Shown here one piece after another: positions 1 to 5,564 of a DNA stretch of 5,783 nucleotides. Source of the stretch: Acidobacteriota bacterium (GTDB lineage: Bacteria; Acidobacteriota; Aminicenantia; UBA2199). The notes under the pieces are model-generated. The model had not been told where the DNA came from. It made no database searches and worked only from the letters and a program-made list of their open reading frames with translations. The stretch covers positions 1 through 5,783 of the forward strand of contig JAKAGC010000297.1 of the NCBI GenBank assembly GCA_021817755.1. The letters run 5' to 3'. How positions within the stretch are numbered: position 1 is the first letter of the stretch; each line of letters begins with the position of its first letter. The position numbers were made by a program, and so were the translations under genes.

Positions 1-300
1 CCTGGCGGTGAAGAGATAATTAAAGCTATATTAACAAGTCATCCATCTCTAAATCGTATACTAATAGTCAAAGGAGCGGCTTCCAGAGGTGATACATTCC
101 GAAAATTTAAGGATTCATTTGCTGTAATTCTTGCTGATAAGGAAATCAAATTCGCCGTACTCTATCAAAACCCTACCTCAATGTCTTTAATAGACTATGT
201 TGGAGAAATAGGGCCTGAACCCTGGCCAGAAAAATTTCCGTGGCATCACTGTGATCTCTACCGGCCTTATCTCAGGGACATTTTTACTTCCAAAAAATAG
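1..300 (+). CDS. C-terminal part of an unrecognised protein (5' end outside window)
   Basis: Frame 1 is open from the first base to a TAG at 298-300, giving 99 residues without a start codon in view. The product reads like a folded protein: a hydrophobic strand 'NRILIVKG' (about residues 18-25), a second strand 'IKFAVLYQN' (about 50-58), and an aromatic/His-rich tail with 'PEPWPEKFPWHHCDLYRP' ending near residue 93. I do not recognise the family and assign no function. A minus-strand open frame overlaps its second half, but that one is rich in Lys/Arg and aromatics and has no recognisable pattern, so I prefer the plus frame. The codons include more ATA, CTA and AGA than the genes to the right, so this may be foreign or decaying sequence. 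The gene could also be a truncated remnant. Confidence 0.55.
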   Translation, partial: PGGEEIIKAILTSHPSLNRILIVKGAASRGDTFRKFKDSFAVILADKEIKFAVLYQNPTSMSLIDYVGEIGPEPWPEKFPWHHCDLYRPYLRDIFTSKK

Positions 301-629
301 TCCGTGCCATTTAGTGTTGGGAGGATTACCTAGTCTTATTAGAGTTCCTATACCAGGAACCTTGCATTTGTACAAAAATACTTTGCGCCGCAATAATTTG
401 TATCTTTTATAGAGCGGTATTTGTTTTAATGGAAAGATGGAGCGCATCCTATTTTTATACAAACATCCTGCTTGCTATATTTTCAAAAGCTGGAAGCTTG
501 GGATAGTATACATCTGTAAAAAGTCTTTTTTTATAGATTTCGTGTCTTTCGTGGAAAAAGTCCATTTTAAGCGCACCTACTATATTTTTTAACTGTATAC
601 CAATTTGTAAACACCATCCCCATAGGATA
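301..629. other. Gene-free stretch upstream of the ATPase gene
   Basis: No convincing plus-strand gene is present after the stop codon at 300. There is a small hairpin, GTTCCT (344-349) with AGGAAC (355-360), without a following T-run, so it is not a clear terminator for the upstream gene. A short repeat lies at 538-553. A minus-strand open frame at 187-462 reaches into this stretch but is judged spurious. The remainder is AT-rich sequence in which I see no feature. Confidence 0.5.
538..553. repeat. Short tandem repeat, TTTCGTG twice
   Basis: TTTCGTG occurs at 538-544 and again at 547-553, separated by TC. On the other strand it reads CACGAAA-GA-CACGAAA. Words of this kind ('TTCGTGTCTTTCGTGG') are, as far as I recall, found in dispersed intergenic repeats of several environmental bacteria and archaea. 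Only one short copy is present here, so membership of such a family is an inference. Confidence 0.3.
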
Positions 630-658
630 TTGACAAAAAATCCCTATTCTTCTATTAT
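630..658 (+). promoter_or_regulatory. Sigma-70-like promoter for the ATPase-nuclease gene
   Basis: A perfect -35 box TTGACA (630-635) is followed by a 17-bp spacer and the -10 box TATTAT (653-658). Transcription would start near 665, leaving a leader of only about 14 bases before the ATG at 679. A TATAAT at 659-664 would need a 23-bp spacer and is less likely to be the -10 box. Confidence 0.65.
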
Positions 659-678
659 TATAATGCAATGGGAAAAAA

Positions 679-2271
679 ATGACACTGAAAAAGAGATTTA
701 ATGATACCGGCGTTTGCTTACCCGATAGACATTATATGGTTGATATCTCGAATAAAATAGCAAAAATTTTCCGAATGATCGAACAGGGAGATTATTTCAC
801 GATTAATCGACCAAGGCAATACGGGAAAACCACAACTTTACAAACACTTAATTCCCTGTTAAAAGAATCCAATGAATATTTTCCTATCAGAATCAGCTTT
901 GAAGGTATCGGCGAAGATGGATTTCAGAATGCGGCTGTTTTTAGCGATGTGTTTTTCCTCCTGCTAAACCAGGAATTCAAATCCCTACAAAAAACAGACA
1001 TCGTGACATTTTTAGAATCCAGTCCTGTGCCGGATCGCATCGATAGACTGGGGCAATGGATTAGTGATCTGGTAAAAAATATCGGGAAAAAGGTAGTGTT
1101 GATGATCGATGAAGTCGATAAAAGCAGCAATAATCAATTATTCCTTGATTTCCTGGGAATGTTGAGAAATAAATATTTGAAACGCGATGATCCCGAACAG
1201 TGTACATTTCACTGTATAATTTTGGCAGGCCTTCACAATGTGAAAAATTTGAAACTCAAACTAAGACCGGATGCTGAATCCAAATACAACAGCCCATGGA
1301 ATATTGCAGTCGATTTTGATGTGGAGATGAATTTTAATCCCATCGAGATTACTTCTATGCTGAAACCTTATGTCGATGAAACTGGAATCGAAATGGATAT
1401 CGATGCCACAGCTAATTCCCTTTATTATTATACTTCGGGTTACCCTTTCCTTGTTAGCAAAATATGTAAGATTATAGATGAAGAAATTTTGGTGGAAGAA
1501 AACCGGAAAACGTGGAACAATGATGATATCAAACAGGCTGTTAATCGCTTGCTAAAAAAACAGAATACCAATTTCGATAGCGTAATAAAAAACCTGGAAA
1601 ATAATAACGATCTTTATGAGATTGTTAAAAAGATTACTTTAAACGCCGATAAAGTAGAATTTAATATTTATAACAGTGTTGTGGATATGGGAATTATGCA
1701 TGGGATTTTTAAACCGACAGGTCCTCTTGTTGAAATTAATAACCGCGTCTATCAAGAGTTAATTTATAATTATATGGCTACAGATTTCAGGATTAAAGAA
1801 CTTTTAAAATCCCAAATCAGCGCTTACGATCATAATGAATATTATTTAACCGAAGATGGAAACCTGGATTTTGAAAAGGTTTTATTGAAATTTCAAGAAT
1901 TTATGAAAAAAGAATACAGTAAGAGGGATGAAACGTTTCTCGAGCGAAATGGACGTTTAATTTTCCTGGCATTTTTGAAACCTATTATTAATGGAAAGGG
2001 GTATGATTTCAAAGAGGTTCAGGTTTCGGAAGAGAAGCGACTGGATTTGATCGTTACATATGAGCGGAGGAAATTCATCATTGAGTTAAAAGTCTGGCGA
2101 GGGAAGAAGGCACACGAGAAGGGAGTATTACAATTAAGTAATTACCTGGAAGTGCAGGGGGTAAACGAAGGTTACCTGGTTATTTTCGATTTTACAAAGA
2201 AATCCAGAAAGGTTTATAAACAAGAGCGTATCGTATTAAATCAAAAAAAAATATTTTCCATCAGAGTATAG
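679..2271 (+). CDS. AAA-like ATPase fused to PD-(D/E)XK nuclease domain
   Basis: This 530-residue protein is predicted to be cytoplasmic, with an N-terminal P-loop ATPase and a C-terminal nuclease-fold domain. The opening 'RFNDTGVC...HYMV' and 'YFTINRPRQYGKTTT' match the AAA-like family (PF14516/PF09820 type). The Walker A motif is PRQYGKTT (45-52), with Lys50, and as usual in this family it lacks the first glycine. Walker B is VVLMIDEVD (139-147), with Asp144 and Glu145. 'SGYPFLVSKIC' (253-263) fits the C-terminal part of the ATPase module. Residues about 285-370 look like a helical or winged-helix linker. The nuclease core is Asp456 ('KRLDLIV'), Glu469-x-Lys471 ('IIELKVW') and Gln485 ('LQLSNYL'), so the catalytic set looks intact. 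The ATG at 679 has only GGG plus an A-run in front of it and no full Shine-Dalgarno, but an upstream ATG at 668 hits a stop at once. The gene stands alone between long gene-free stretches. The biological role of the family is not established; defence or DNA maintenance are guesses. Confidence 0.9.
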   Translation: MTLKKRFNDTGVCLPDRHYMVDISNKIAKIFRMIEQGDYFTINRPRQYGKTTTLQTLNSLLKESNEYFPIRISFEGIGEDGFQNAAVFSDVFFLLLNQEFKSLQKTDIVTFLESSPVPDRIDRLGQWISDLVKNIGKKVVLMIDEVDKSSNNQLFLDFLGMLRNKYLKRDDPEQCTFHCIILAGLHNVKNLKLKLRPDAESKYNSPWNIAVDFDVEMNFNPIEITSMLKPYVDETGIEMDIDATANSLYYYTSGYPFLVSKICKIIDEEILVEENRKTWNNDDIKQAVNRLLKKQNTNFDSVIKNLENNNDLYEIVKKITLNADKVEFNIYNSVVDMGIMHGIFKPTGPLVEINNRVYQELIYNYMATDFRIKELLKSQISAYDHNEYYLTEDGNLDFEKVLLKFQEFMKKEYSKRDETFLERNGRLIFLAFLKPIINGKGYDFKEVQVSEEKRLDLIVTYERRKFIIELKVWRGKKAHEKGVLQLSNYLEVQGVNEGYLVIFDFTKKSRKVYKQERIVLNQKKIFSIRV

Positions 2272-2712
2272 CATTCTCAATAAATACTTTTTTTGTAAAT
2301 AGAGAATTGCAAATTCGTGATTAAATAAAATAATATTAAGTATCGATTAATCTCTGCACCAAATGAAAAAACTCCGTGATATTCTGCGTAATTAACGGAT
2401 TACGATAGGTATTTGATTTTTTCCAACCTTGTAATTTAAAACATTAACTTTCAATTTGCAAGGTAAATTTATAATTTTTGAAATATAAGAGATATATGGT
2501 TCATTATGAATAACCTCTTTTTTAAGTGTTTACCTTATTCGATCCACTGTGTTCAAATTTCTTTCTTTTCATTATTGCACCTCAATAGTGGATTGTAAGA
2601 ATCTGTTCGGCATTACTTCTCTTTACAAAAATGGGTCATAGGATATTCCAGGGAATAGTGGCATTCATGCATTTTTGAACTTATTGGGAGGATTTGAGTG
2701 AATAATGATGGA
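2272..2712. other. Long gene-free stretch after the ATPase gene
   Basis: No coding region of credible length is seen on either strand. Just after the ATPase stop, ATTCTC (2273-2278) can pair with GAGAAT (2302-2307) around a T-rich loop, but no T-run follows, so it is at best a poor terminator. CGTAAT (2387-2392) pairs with ATTACG (2399-2404), and a longer hairpin lies at 2426-2464. 'CTCCGTG' (2372-2378) and 'TCTGCGT' (2383-2389) resemble words from dispersed intergenic repeats. The stretch could be a degraded repeat or element remnant. A GTG-started 18-codon frame with a good ribosome site starts at 2698. Confidence 0.45.
2426..2464. other. Inverted repeat, 9-bp stem
   Basis: ACCTTGTAA (2426-2434) pairs with TTGCAAGGT (2456-2464), with one G-U pair in the RNA, around a 21-base loop. 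No T-tract follows, so it is not a typical terminator. It may be a structured RNA piece or a repeat remnant; its function is unknown. Confidence 0.35.
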
Positions 2713-2741
2713 TTGACTTTACGTAAATTCCTTTGTAAAAT
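2713..2741 (+). promoter_or_regulatory. Sigma-70-like promoter for the zinc-ribbon/GNAT unit
   Basis: TTGACT (2713-2718), a 17-bp spacer and TAAAAT (2736-2741) are each one base from consensus. The predicted start near 2748 leaves about 15 bases before the ATG at 2763, including the ribosome site AGGAG at 2753-2757. Confidence 0.6.
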
Positions 2742-2762
2742 GTTTCCTAGATAGGAGATACT

Positions 2763-3113
2763 ATGAACGATACACAATCTACTGAAAATACACCGATTAC
2801 GGAAACAAATGAAAAAACACCTCCTTCAGATTTAATAACCGGACCGGAAAATAAAAAACGATGCCCGCACTGCGGCGAAGAAATCCAGGCTGAAGCTATT
2901 AAATGCAGATACTGCAAAACAAATATCGCCGATTATAAATGCGAAGACGGTATGAGTTCTAAACAAGCCTCTTTCTTCTATACCTCCATTATTATTGTAT
3001 TTGCAGGTACGATGATTATTTCGCAGAGCTTCAACCTTGCCTTTATTATTACTGCGGTCTATAGCTTTATCCTTTACCTCCTCATTGAAAGAAAAAAAAG
3101 GAATGATTTATAA
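2763..3113 (+). CDS. Zinc-ribbon protein with two membrane segments
   Basis: The protein has 116 residues in three parts. Residues 1-31 are a polar Thr/Glu/Pro-rich, probably disordered tail. Residues 34-51 form a four-cysteine zinc ribbon of the UPF0547 type (CPHCGEEI...AIKCRYC), with Cys34, Cys37, Cys48 and Cys51 as the metal ligands. About residues 70-88 and 91-108 form two hydrophobic helices, and the protein ends in the basic tail 'RKKRND'. The expected topology is a membrane hairpin with both ends in the cytoplasm, the zinc ribbon facing inward. The start is well set: AGGAG at 2753-2757 lies five bases before the ATG. Such ribbons often sit on small membrane proteins of unknown role, and no partner can be named. 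It is the first gene of a probable two-gene unit; the GNAT gene starts 24 bases after its stop and in the same reading frame. Confidence 0.85.
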   Translation: MNDTQSTENTPITETNEKTPPSDLITGPENKKRCPHCGEEIQAEAIKCRYCKTNIADYKCEDGMSSKQASFFYTSIIIVFAGTMIISQSFNLAFIITAVYSFILYLLIERKKRNDL

Positions 3114-3137
3114 CGTATTCGTTTTAATAATCTTACT

Positions 3138-3575
3138 ATGAGTGGAAGTATCAAATTCAAAGAGAACGAAATCCCTACTAAAAACGATTTCTTCTCCCTT
3201 TTTGAGAGTACAGGATGGAATGATGAGTACGGGCTTTCAGGGGAAGAACTTTTGGAATGCCTTTCGAAAAGCTGGTACATGGTTTCTGCTTTTGATGAAA
3301 ATAAATTGGTGGGTTTCGGAAGAGTGATCTCAGATGGGAAATTACACGCTCTGATTACTGAAATGATCGTTTTACCGGTTTACCAGGGGCAGGGGATTGG
3401 AAAGAAAATCCTGGAGATGTTAACGAGACAATGCCAGAAATTGGGAATAAGAGATATTCAACTTTTCTCTGCAAAAGGAAAAGCGGGTTTCTATGAGAAA
3501 TATGGCTTCACTCGACGTTCTGAATCTGGCCCAGGAATGGAATTGAAATTTAAACCTGGAAAAAATTGCGAATGA
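3138..3575 (+). CDS. GNAT family N-acetyltransferase
   Basis: A complete 145-residue single-domain GNAT enzyme, which would transfer an acetyl group from acetyl-CoA to an amine of an unknown small molecule or protein. The acetyl-CoA pyrophosphate loop is 'VYQGQGIGKK' (81-90; Gln83, Gly86, Gly88), preceded by the beta-4 strand 'EMIVLP' (75-80). 'GKAGFYEKYGF' (114-124) carries Tyr119, the usual general-acid position. The N-terminal 'STGWNDEYGLSGEELLECLSKSWYMVSAFD' region (24-53) is typical of a GNAT subgroup common in Firmicutes and anaerobes. The substrate cannot be read from the sequence. The ATG at 3138 has no Shine-Dalgarno sequence (the preceding bases are TTTTAATAATCTTACT), and no promoter is obvious in the 24-base gap. 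It is therefore probably translated by coupling or reinitiation after the zinc-ribbon gene on a shared mRNA. Confidence 0.92.
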   Translation: MSGSIKFKENEIPTKNDFFSLFESTGWNDEYGLSGEELLECLSKSWYMVSAFDENKLVGFGRVISDGKLHALITEMIVLPVYQGQGIGKKILEMLTRQCQKLGIRDIQLFSAKGKAGFYEKYGFTRRSESGPGMELKFKPGKNCE

Positions 3576-3588
3576 ATTGTACTTACTT

Positions 3589-3629
3589 ATTACTTCTTTT
3601 CTTGAATTCACAAAAAATTAAAAAGTAAT
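3589..3629. terminator. Possible weak bidirectional terminator between convergent genes
   Basis: ATTACTT (3589-3595) pairs with AAGTAAT (3623-3629) around an AT-rich loop, in the gap between the converging GNAT and hydrolase genes. Part of the right arm overlaps the hydrolase stop codon. The stem is short and AT-rich with a large loop and no clean T-run, so this rests mainly on position. Confidence 0.25.
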
Positions 3630-4651
3630 TATTCAAATTTCCTTACGGCATCCAGGAGAGCCCCGAGATTGGAAGCTTCACTTCCACCGTGCCCGGATTT
3701 TTCACCGATGATTAACGTGGATTTGGGTAGCTTTTTGTAGAGTTTATATGCGGTTATTGGGGGACAAATGACATCATAACGGCCATTAATTATGTATACA
3801 GGGATATGGGAGATTTTTCCAAGATTTTCAAATAATTGCCCCTCCTTTAAAAAGCAATTATTGGCCATGTAATAATTTTCAAGTAGAGAAAAGGCATAAG
3901 GATCGAAATGATTAAATATATTCTCCACTTCTGCATCGGAAATTTCAATGGATGCAAGTTTAGTTTCATATGCAGCCCATGCTTTTGCGTACTTTTTTCG
4001 AACAGCCGGAACAGGAGATAGAAGTTTTTTTAAGAATTGAGAAGGATAATTCTTTTTTGCTGGCTCATCCATTAATGATACAAGGGTTTCGTATTCCTTA
4101 GGGAAGTAAAGAGCTGTTCCTCCATGAAAAAAATGATCGATTTCGCTCTGTGTGGCAGTAAATACTCCACGAAGGATTATCCCTGAAACATTCTGGGGAT
4201 AGGTTTCCGCATAAGCCAGTGCGAGTGTGGAACCCCAAGATCCTCCGAAAAGAATAACTTTCCCGAGATTGAAATGCTTACGTAATTTTTCGATATCTTC
4301 TACTAAAAGCTGGGTTGTATTTTCCTTAATTTCCGCGAAAGGTTTACTATTACGGGAACCGCGTTGGTCATGGAGAATAATATGGAATTTTTCGGGGTTA
4401 AAATAACGGAAATAATAAGGCGAGCACCCGGCACCGGGGCCACCGTGCAGAACCATTACGGGTTTACCTTTTGGATTGCCTCCGAGTTGATAATAGATTT
4501 GGTGTAAATTTGAAACTTGCATATAACCGGTTTTATAGGGTTGAATGGCAGGCCATAGGGGTGTATGAGTGGGGGATTCGGCTAAAAGGGGAATAAAAGC
4601 AATACTGGCTAAAACAAATATTAAAAATGTAATCCTTCTTTTTTGATGCAT
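3629..4651 (-). CDS. Exported proline iminopeptidase-like alpha/beta hydrolase
   Basis: A 340-residue serine hydrolase of peptidase family S33 (prolyl aminopeptidase type), expected to remove N-terminal proline or another residue from peptides. The catalytic set is complete: nucleophile Ser138 in GGSWGS (136-141), Asp293 in NGRYDVICP (289-297) and His321 in SGHGG (319-323). Their spacing matches characterised Pip enzymes. The oxyanion motif HGGPG (69-73) and family motif DQRGS (95-99) are present. 'AWAAYETKL' (224-232), with Glu229, aligns with the W-x-WE segment that binds the substrate amino group. Unlike the usual cytoplasmic Pip, it begins with a signal peptide: Lys4-Arg5-Arg6, a hydrophobic stretch 8-23, and likely cleavage after Ala24 (LLA/ES). 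It should act in the periplasm or outside. AAGGAG (4658-4663 on this strand) lies six bases before the ATG. The two-CW gene ends 74 bases upstream; no good promoter is seen between them, so co-transcription is possible. Exact specificity is not certain. Confidence 0.9.
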   Translation of the reverse strand: MHQKRRITFLIFVLASIAFIPLLAESPTHTPLWPAIQPYKTGYMQVSNLHQIYYQLGGNPKGKPVMVLHGGPGAGCSPYYFRYFNPEKFHIILHDQRGSRNSKPFAEIKENTTQLLVEDIEKLRKHFNLGKVILFGGSWGSTLALAYAETYPQNVSGIILRGVFTATQSEIDHFFHGGTALYFPKEYETLVSLMDEPAKKNYPSQFLKKLLSPVPAVRKKYAKAWAAYETKLASIEISDAEVENIFNHFDPYAFSLLENYYMANNCFLKEGQLFENLGKISHIPVYIINGRYDVICPPITAYKLYKKLPKSTLIIGEKSGHGGSEASNLGALLDAVRKFE

Positions 4652-4725
4652 GGACTTCTCCTTGGAAGAATTTTGTATTATGATTTTACGAAAAAGAAGG
4701 AGCTGAAGTTTATCAATAATCGATT

Positions 4726-5025
4726 TTATTTTAATTTAGCAAGTATTTCGGATGCGGTACAAAAGGATTTGCCTTCCTCATCTCTGACTTGTAGATAGAA
4801 TTCACAGTTGATGCAGTTTTTTATCTTTGATGCAAAGGTTCCTTGTACGATATTTCCACACAACGTACCGGATACAGCCCAACAGCAGCGACCGCCGTTT
4901 ATCCCGCTATTGGTATCGTTTACTTTTTTTTCGATAGCAGCGGGACACACTCCGAGTGAGGTTACATTGGCGCCTCCAGGTTGACGGCCACATTTTTTAA
5001 ATTCCCAACAATTCATCTTAGCCAT
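4726..5025 (-). CDS. Two-CW domain protein
   Basis: A 99-residue cysteine-rich protein that matches, from memory, the family named for two Cys-Trp motifs: Cys6-Trp7 in 'NCWEFKKCGR' and Cys48-Trp49 in 'RCCWAVSGTLCG'. Nine cysteines are present: 6, 12, 27, 47, 48, 56, 71, 74 and 89, with a CxxC at 71-74 ('NCINCEFY'). The two halves look like a duplication. Proteins of this kind occur alone or joined to sensor and chemotaxis proteins in deltaproteobacteria and related phyla. A metal, iron-sulfur or redox role is plausible but unproven. There is no signal peptide or membrane segment, so it should be cytoplasmic. The ATG at 5025 is supported by GGAGA (5032-5036) six bases upstream; the Met at codon 4 would be too far from it. 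It has its own promoter just after the terminator of the peptide gene. Confidence 0.85.
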   Translation of the reverse strand: MAKMNCWEFKKCGRQPGGANVTSLGVCPAAIEKKVNDTNSGINGGRCCWAVSGTLCGNIVQGTFASKIKNCINCEFYLQVRDEEGKSFCTASEILAKLK

Positions 5026-5054
5026 AGATTTTCTCCATTTTTTGATAGAAACAT

Positions 5055-5083
5055 ATTTTAATCTTTTCCAAATGGGGATGCAA
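5055..5083 (-). promoter_or_regulatory. Sigma-70-like promoter for the two-CW gene
   Basis: Read on the minus strand, TTGCAT (5083-5078) is followed by a 17-bp spacer and TAAAAT (5060-5055). The start would fall near 5048, about 23 bases before the ATG, with the ribosome site GGAGA in between. The hairpin at 5113-5155 directly upstream isolates it from the peptide gene. Confidence 0.6.
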
Positions 5084-5102
5084 TAACAAATTTTACTTTG
5101 TT

Positions 5103-5155
5103 AAAAAATCGAGCCATCTACCGCACCAATTGCTCTTTCTTCTGCGGTAGATGGC
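5103..5155 (-). terminator. Strong intrinsic terminator after the peptide gene
   Basis: GCCATCTACCGCA (5113-5125) and TGCGGTAGATGGC (5143-5155) form a perfect 13-bp stem around a 17-base loop. On the minus strand the stem is followed by TCGA and then six T (5108-5103), giving a rho-independent terminator for the transcript of the peptide gene at 5228-5422. In the plus direction only TTTTA follows, and no plus-strand gene lies upstream. Confidence 0.85.
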
Positions 5156-5227
5156 TTTTACCAAAAGTACTCTTAAATTTTAAAACGGGAATGTTTGTTG
5201 GTTTCTACTAAATAAAATCGAAATGAA

Positions 5228-5422
5228 TTAGCAATAGGGATCAAAGGTATTGGGAGTGACACACAGTACATAATCGGTTGGACAGGGATAATCGCGGGTG
5301 GTTTTGCAATACATTTCGGTAGGAAGTGTTCCGCCCTTGATTGCATTTAATCCCTGGTTGTCGAGTGACGAAACTGTTTCTTTGTTTAAAGATAATTTTT
5401 TGATGATGGTTTTGGTTTTCAT
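5228..5422 (-). CDS. Class I lanthipeptide-like RiPP precursor peptide
   Basis: A 64-residue precursor. Residues 1-31 form a leader with the 'KKLSLNKETVSSLD' motif (8-21) and a Gly30-Gly31 junction, as in the class I lanthipeptide and GG-type natural-product precursors of Bacteroidota and Aminicenantes (TIGR04149-like). Residues 32-64 are a 33-residue core with seven Thr, four Cys and no Ser. The pairs Thr35-Cys39, Thr42-Cys47, Thr49-Cys54 and Thr59-Cys64 could form four methyllanthionine rings, with the last Cys as the C-terminus. I chose the ATG at 5422 because GGAGG (5437-5433) lies 11 bases upstream. An in-frame ATG at 5440 contains that site, has none of its own, and would add six residues. 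The gene has its own promoter and terminator. No modification or transport gene is in view, so the modification type is inferred; disulfide bonds or another chemistry remain possible. Confidence 0.8.
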   Translation of the reverse strand: MKTKTIIKKLSLNKETVSSLDNQGLNAIKGGTLPTEMYCKTTRDYPCPTDYVLCVTPNTFDPYC

Positions 5423-5500
5423 GTTTTTATGATCCTCCATTTTTTAATTTTTTTGTCTGTTTAAAGGGAATATTGAACGCATTATTTTTTTCACCCTCAC

Positions 5501-5529
5501 ATTATATACCGAATATTGTTGAAATTCAA
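5501..5529 (-). promoter_or_regulatory. Promoter of the peptide gene
   Basis: On the minus strand, TTGAAT (5529-5524), a 17-bp spacer and a consensus TATAAT (5506-5501) form a sigma-70-like promoter. The start near 5494 leaves a leader of about 70 bases before the ATG at 5422. The -35 region overlaps the perfect palindrome TTGAA-A-TTCAA (5519-5529), a possible repressor site. Confidence 0.65.
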
Positions 5530-5544
5530 TCCGTTTATATGGGA

Positions 5545-5562
5545 ATATCGGTCATCCGGTAT
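5545..5562. promoter_or_regulatory. Operator-like dyad between divergent promoters
   Basis: ATATCGG (5545-5551) and CCGGTAT (5556-5562) form an inverted repeat with one G-T mismatch and a 4-base centre. It lies two bases before the -35 box of the rightward promoter. A related word, ATACCGAAT (5506-5514), sits beside the -10 box of the leftward promoter and matches the minus-strand reading ATACCGGAT of 5562-5554. This arrangement would suit one regulator controlling both genes, but no regulator gene is visible. Confidence 0.35.
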
Positions 5563-5564
5563 CC

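Noticed and set aside
187..462. Minus-strand open frame of 91 codons
   Set aside because: It overlaps the more protein-like plus frame at 1-300, has Lys/Arg- and aromatic-heavy composition and no recognisable motif. I keep only its MRSIFPL coincidence as a finding.
924..1130. Minus-strand open frame inside the ATPase gene
   Set aside because: Antisense shadow of a well-supported ATPase domain, which includes the Walker B segment.
2273..2307. Terminator after the ATPase gene
   Set aside because: Only a 6-bp stem with a large loop and no T-run after it; an alternative pairing GAATT-gca-AATTC competes with it.
3074..3280. Minus-strand open frame across the zinc-ribbon/GNAT junction
   Set aside because: Antisense to two well-supported genes and without a family pattern.
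3142..3327. Second plus-strand frame inside the GNAT gene
   Set aside because: The GNAT frame carries the acetyl-CoA motif and catalytic Tyr; this one is its out-of-frame shadow.
3420..3611. Minus-strand open frame over the 3' end of the GNAT gene
   Set aside because: Antisense to the conserved GNAT C-terminus, with no motif.
5113..5155. Transposon-like inverted repeat or regulator site
   Set aside because: The perfect stem is followed by a T-run in the direction of the peptide gene, so an intrinsic terminator explains it fully.
5423..5440. Alternative start adding MEDHKN to the precursor peptide
   Set aside because: The ATG at 5440 lacks an upstream ribosome site and itself overlaps GGAGG, which fits the ATG at 5422. 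Known leaders of this type also start close to the KKLSL motif.
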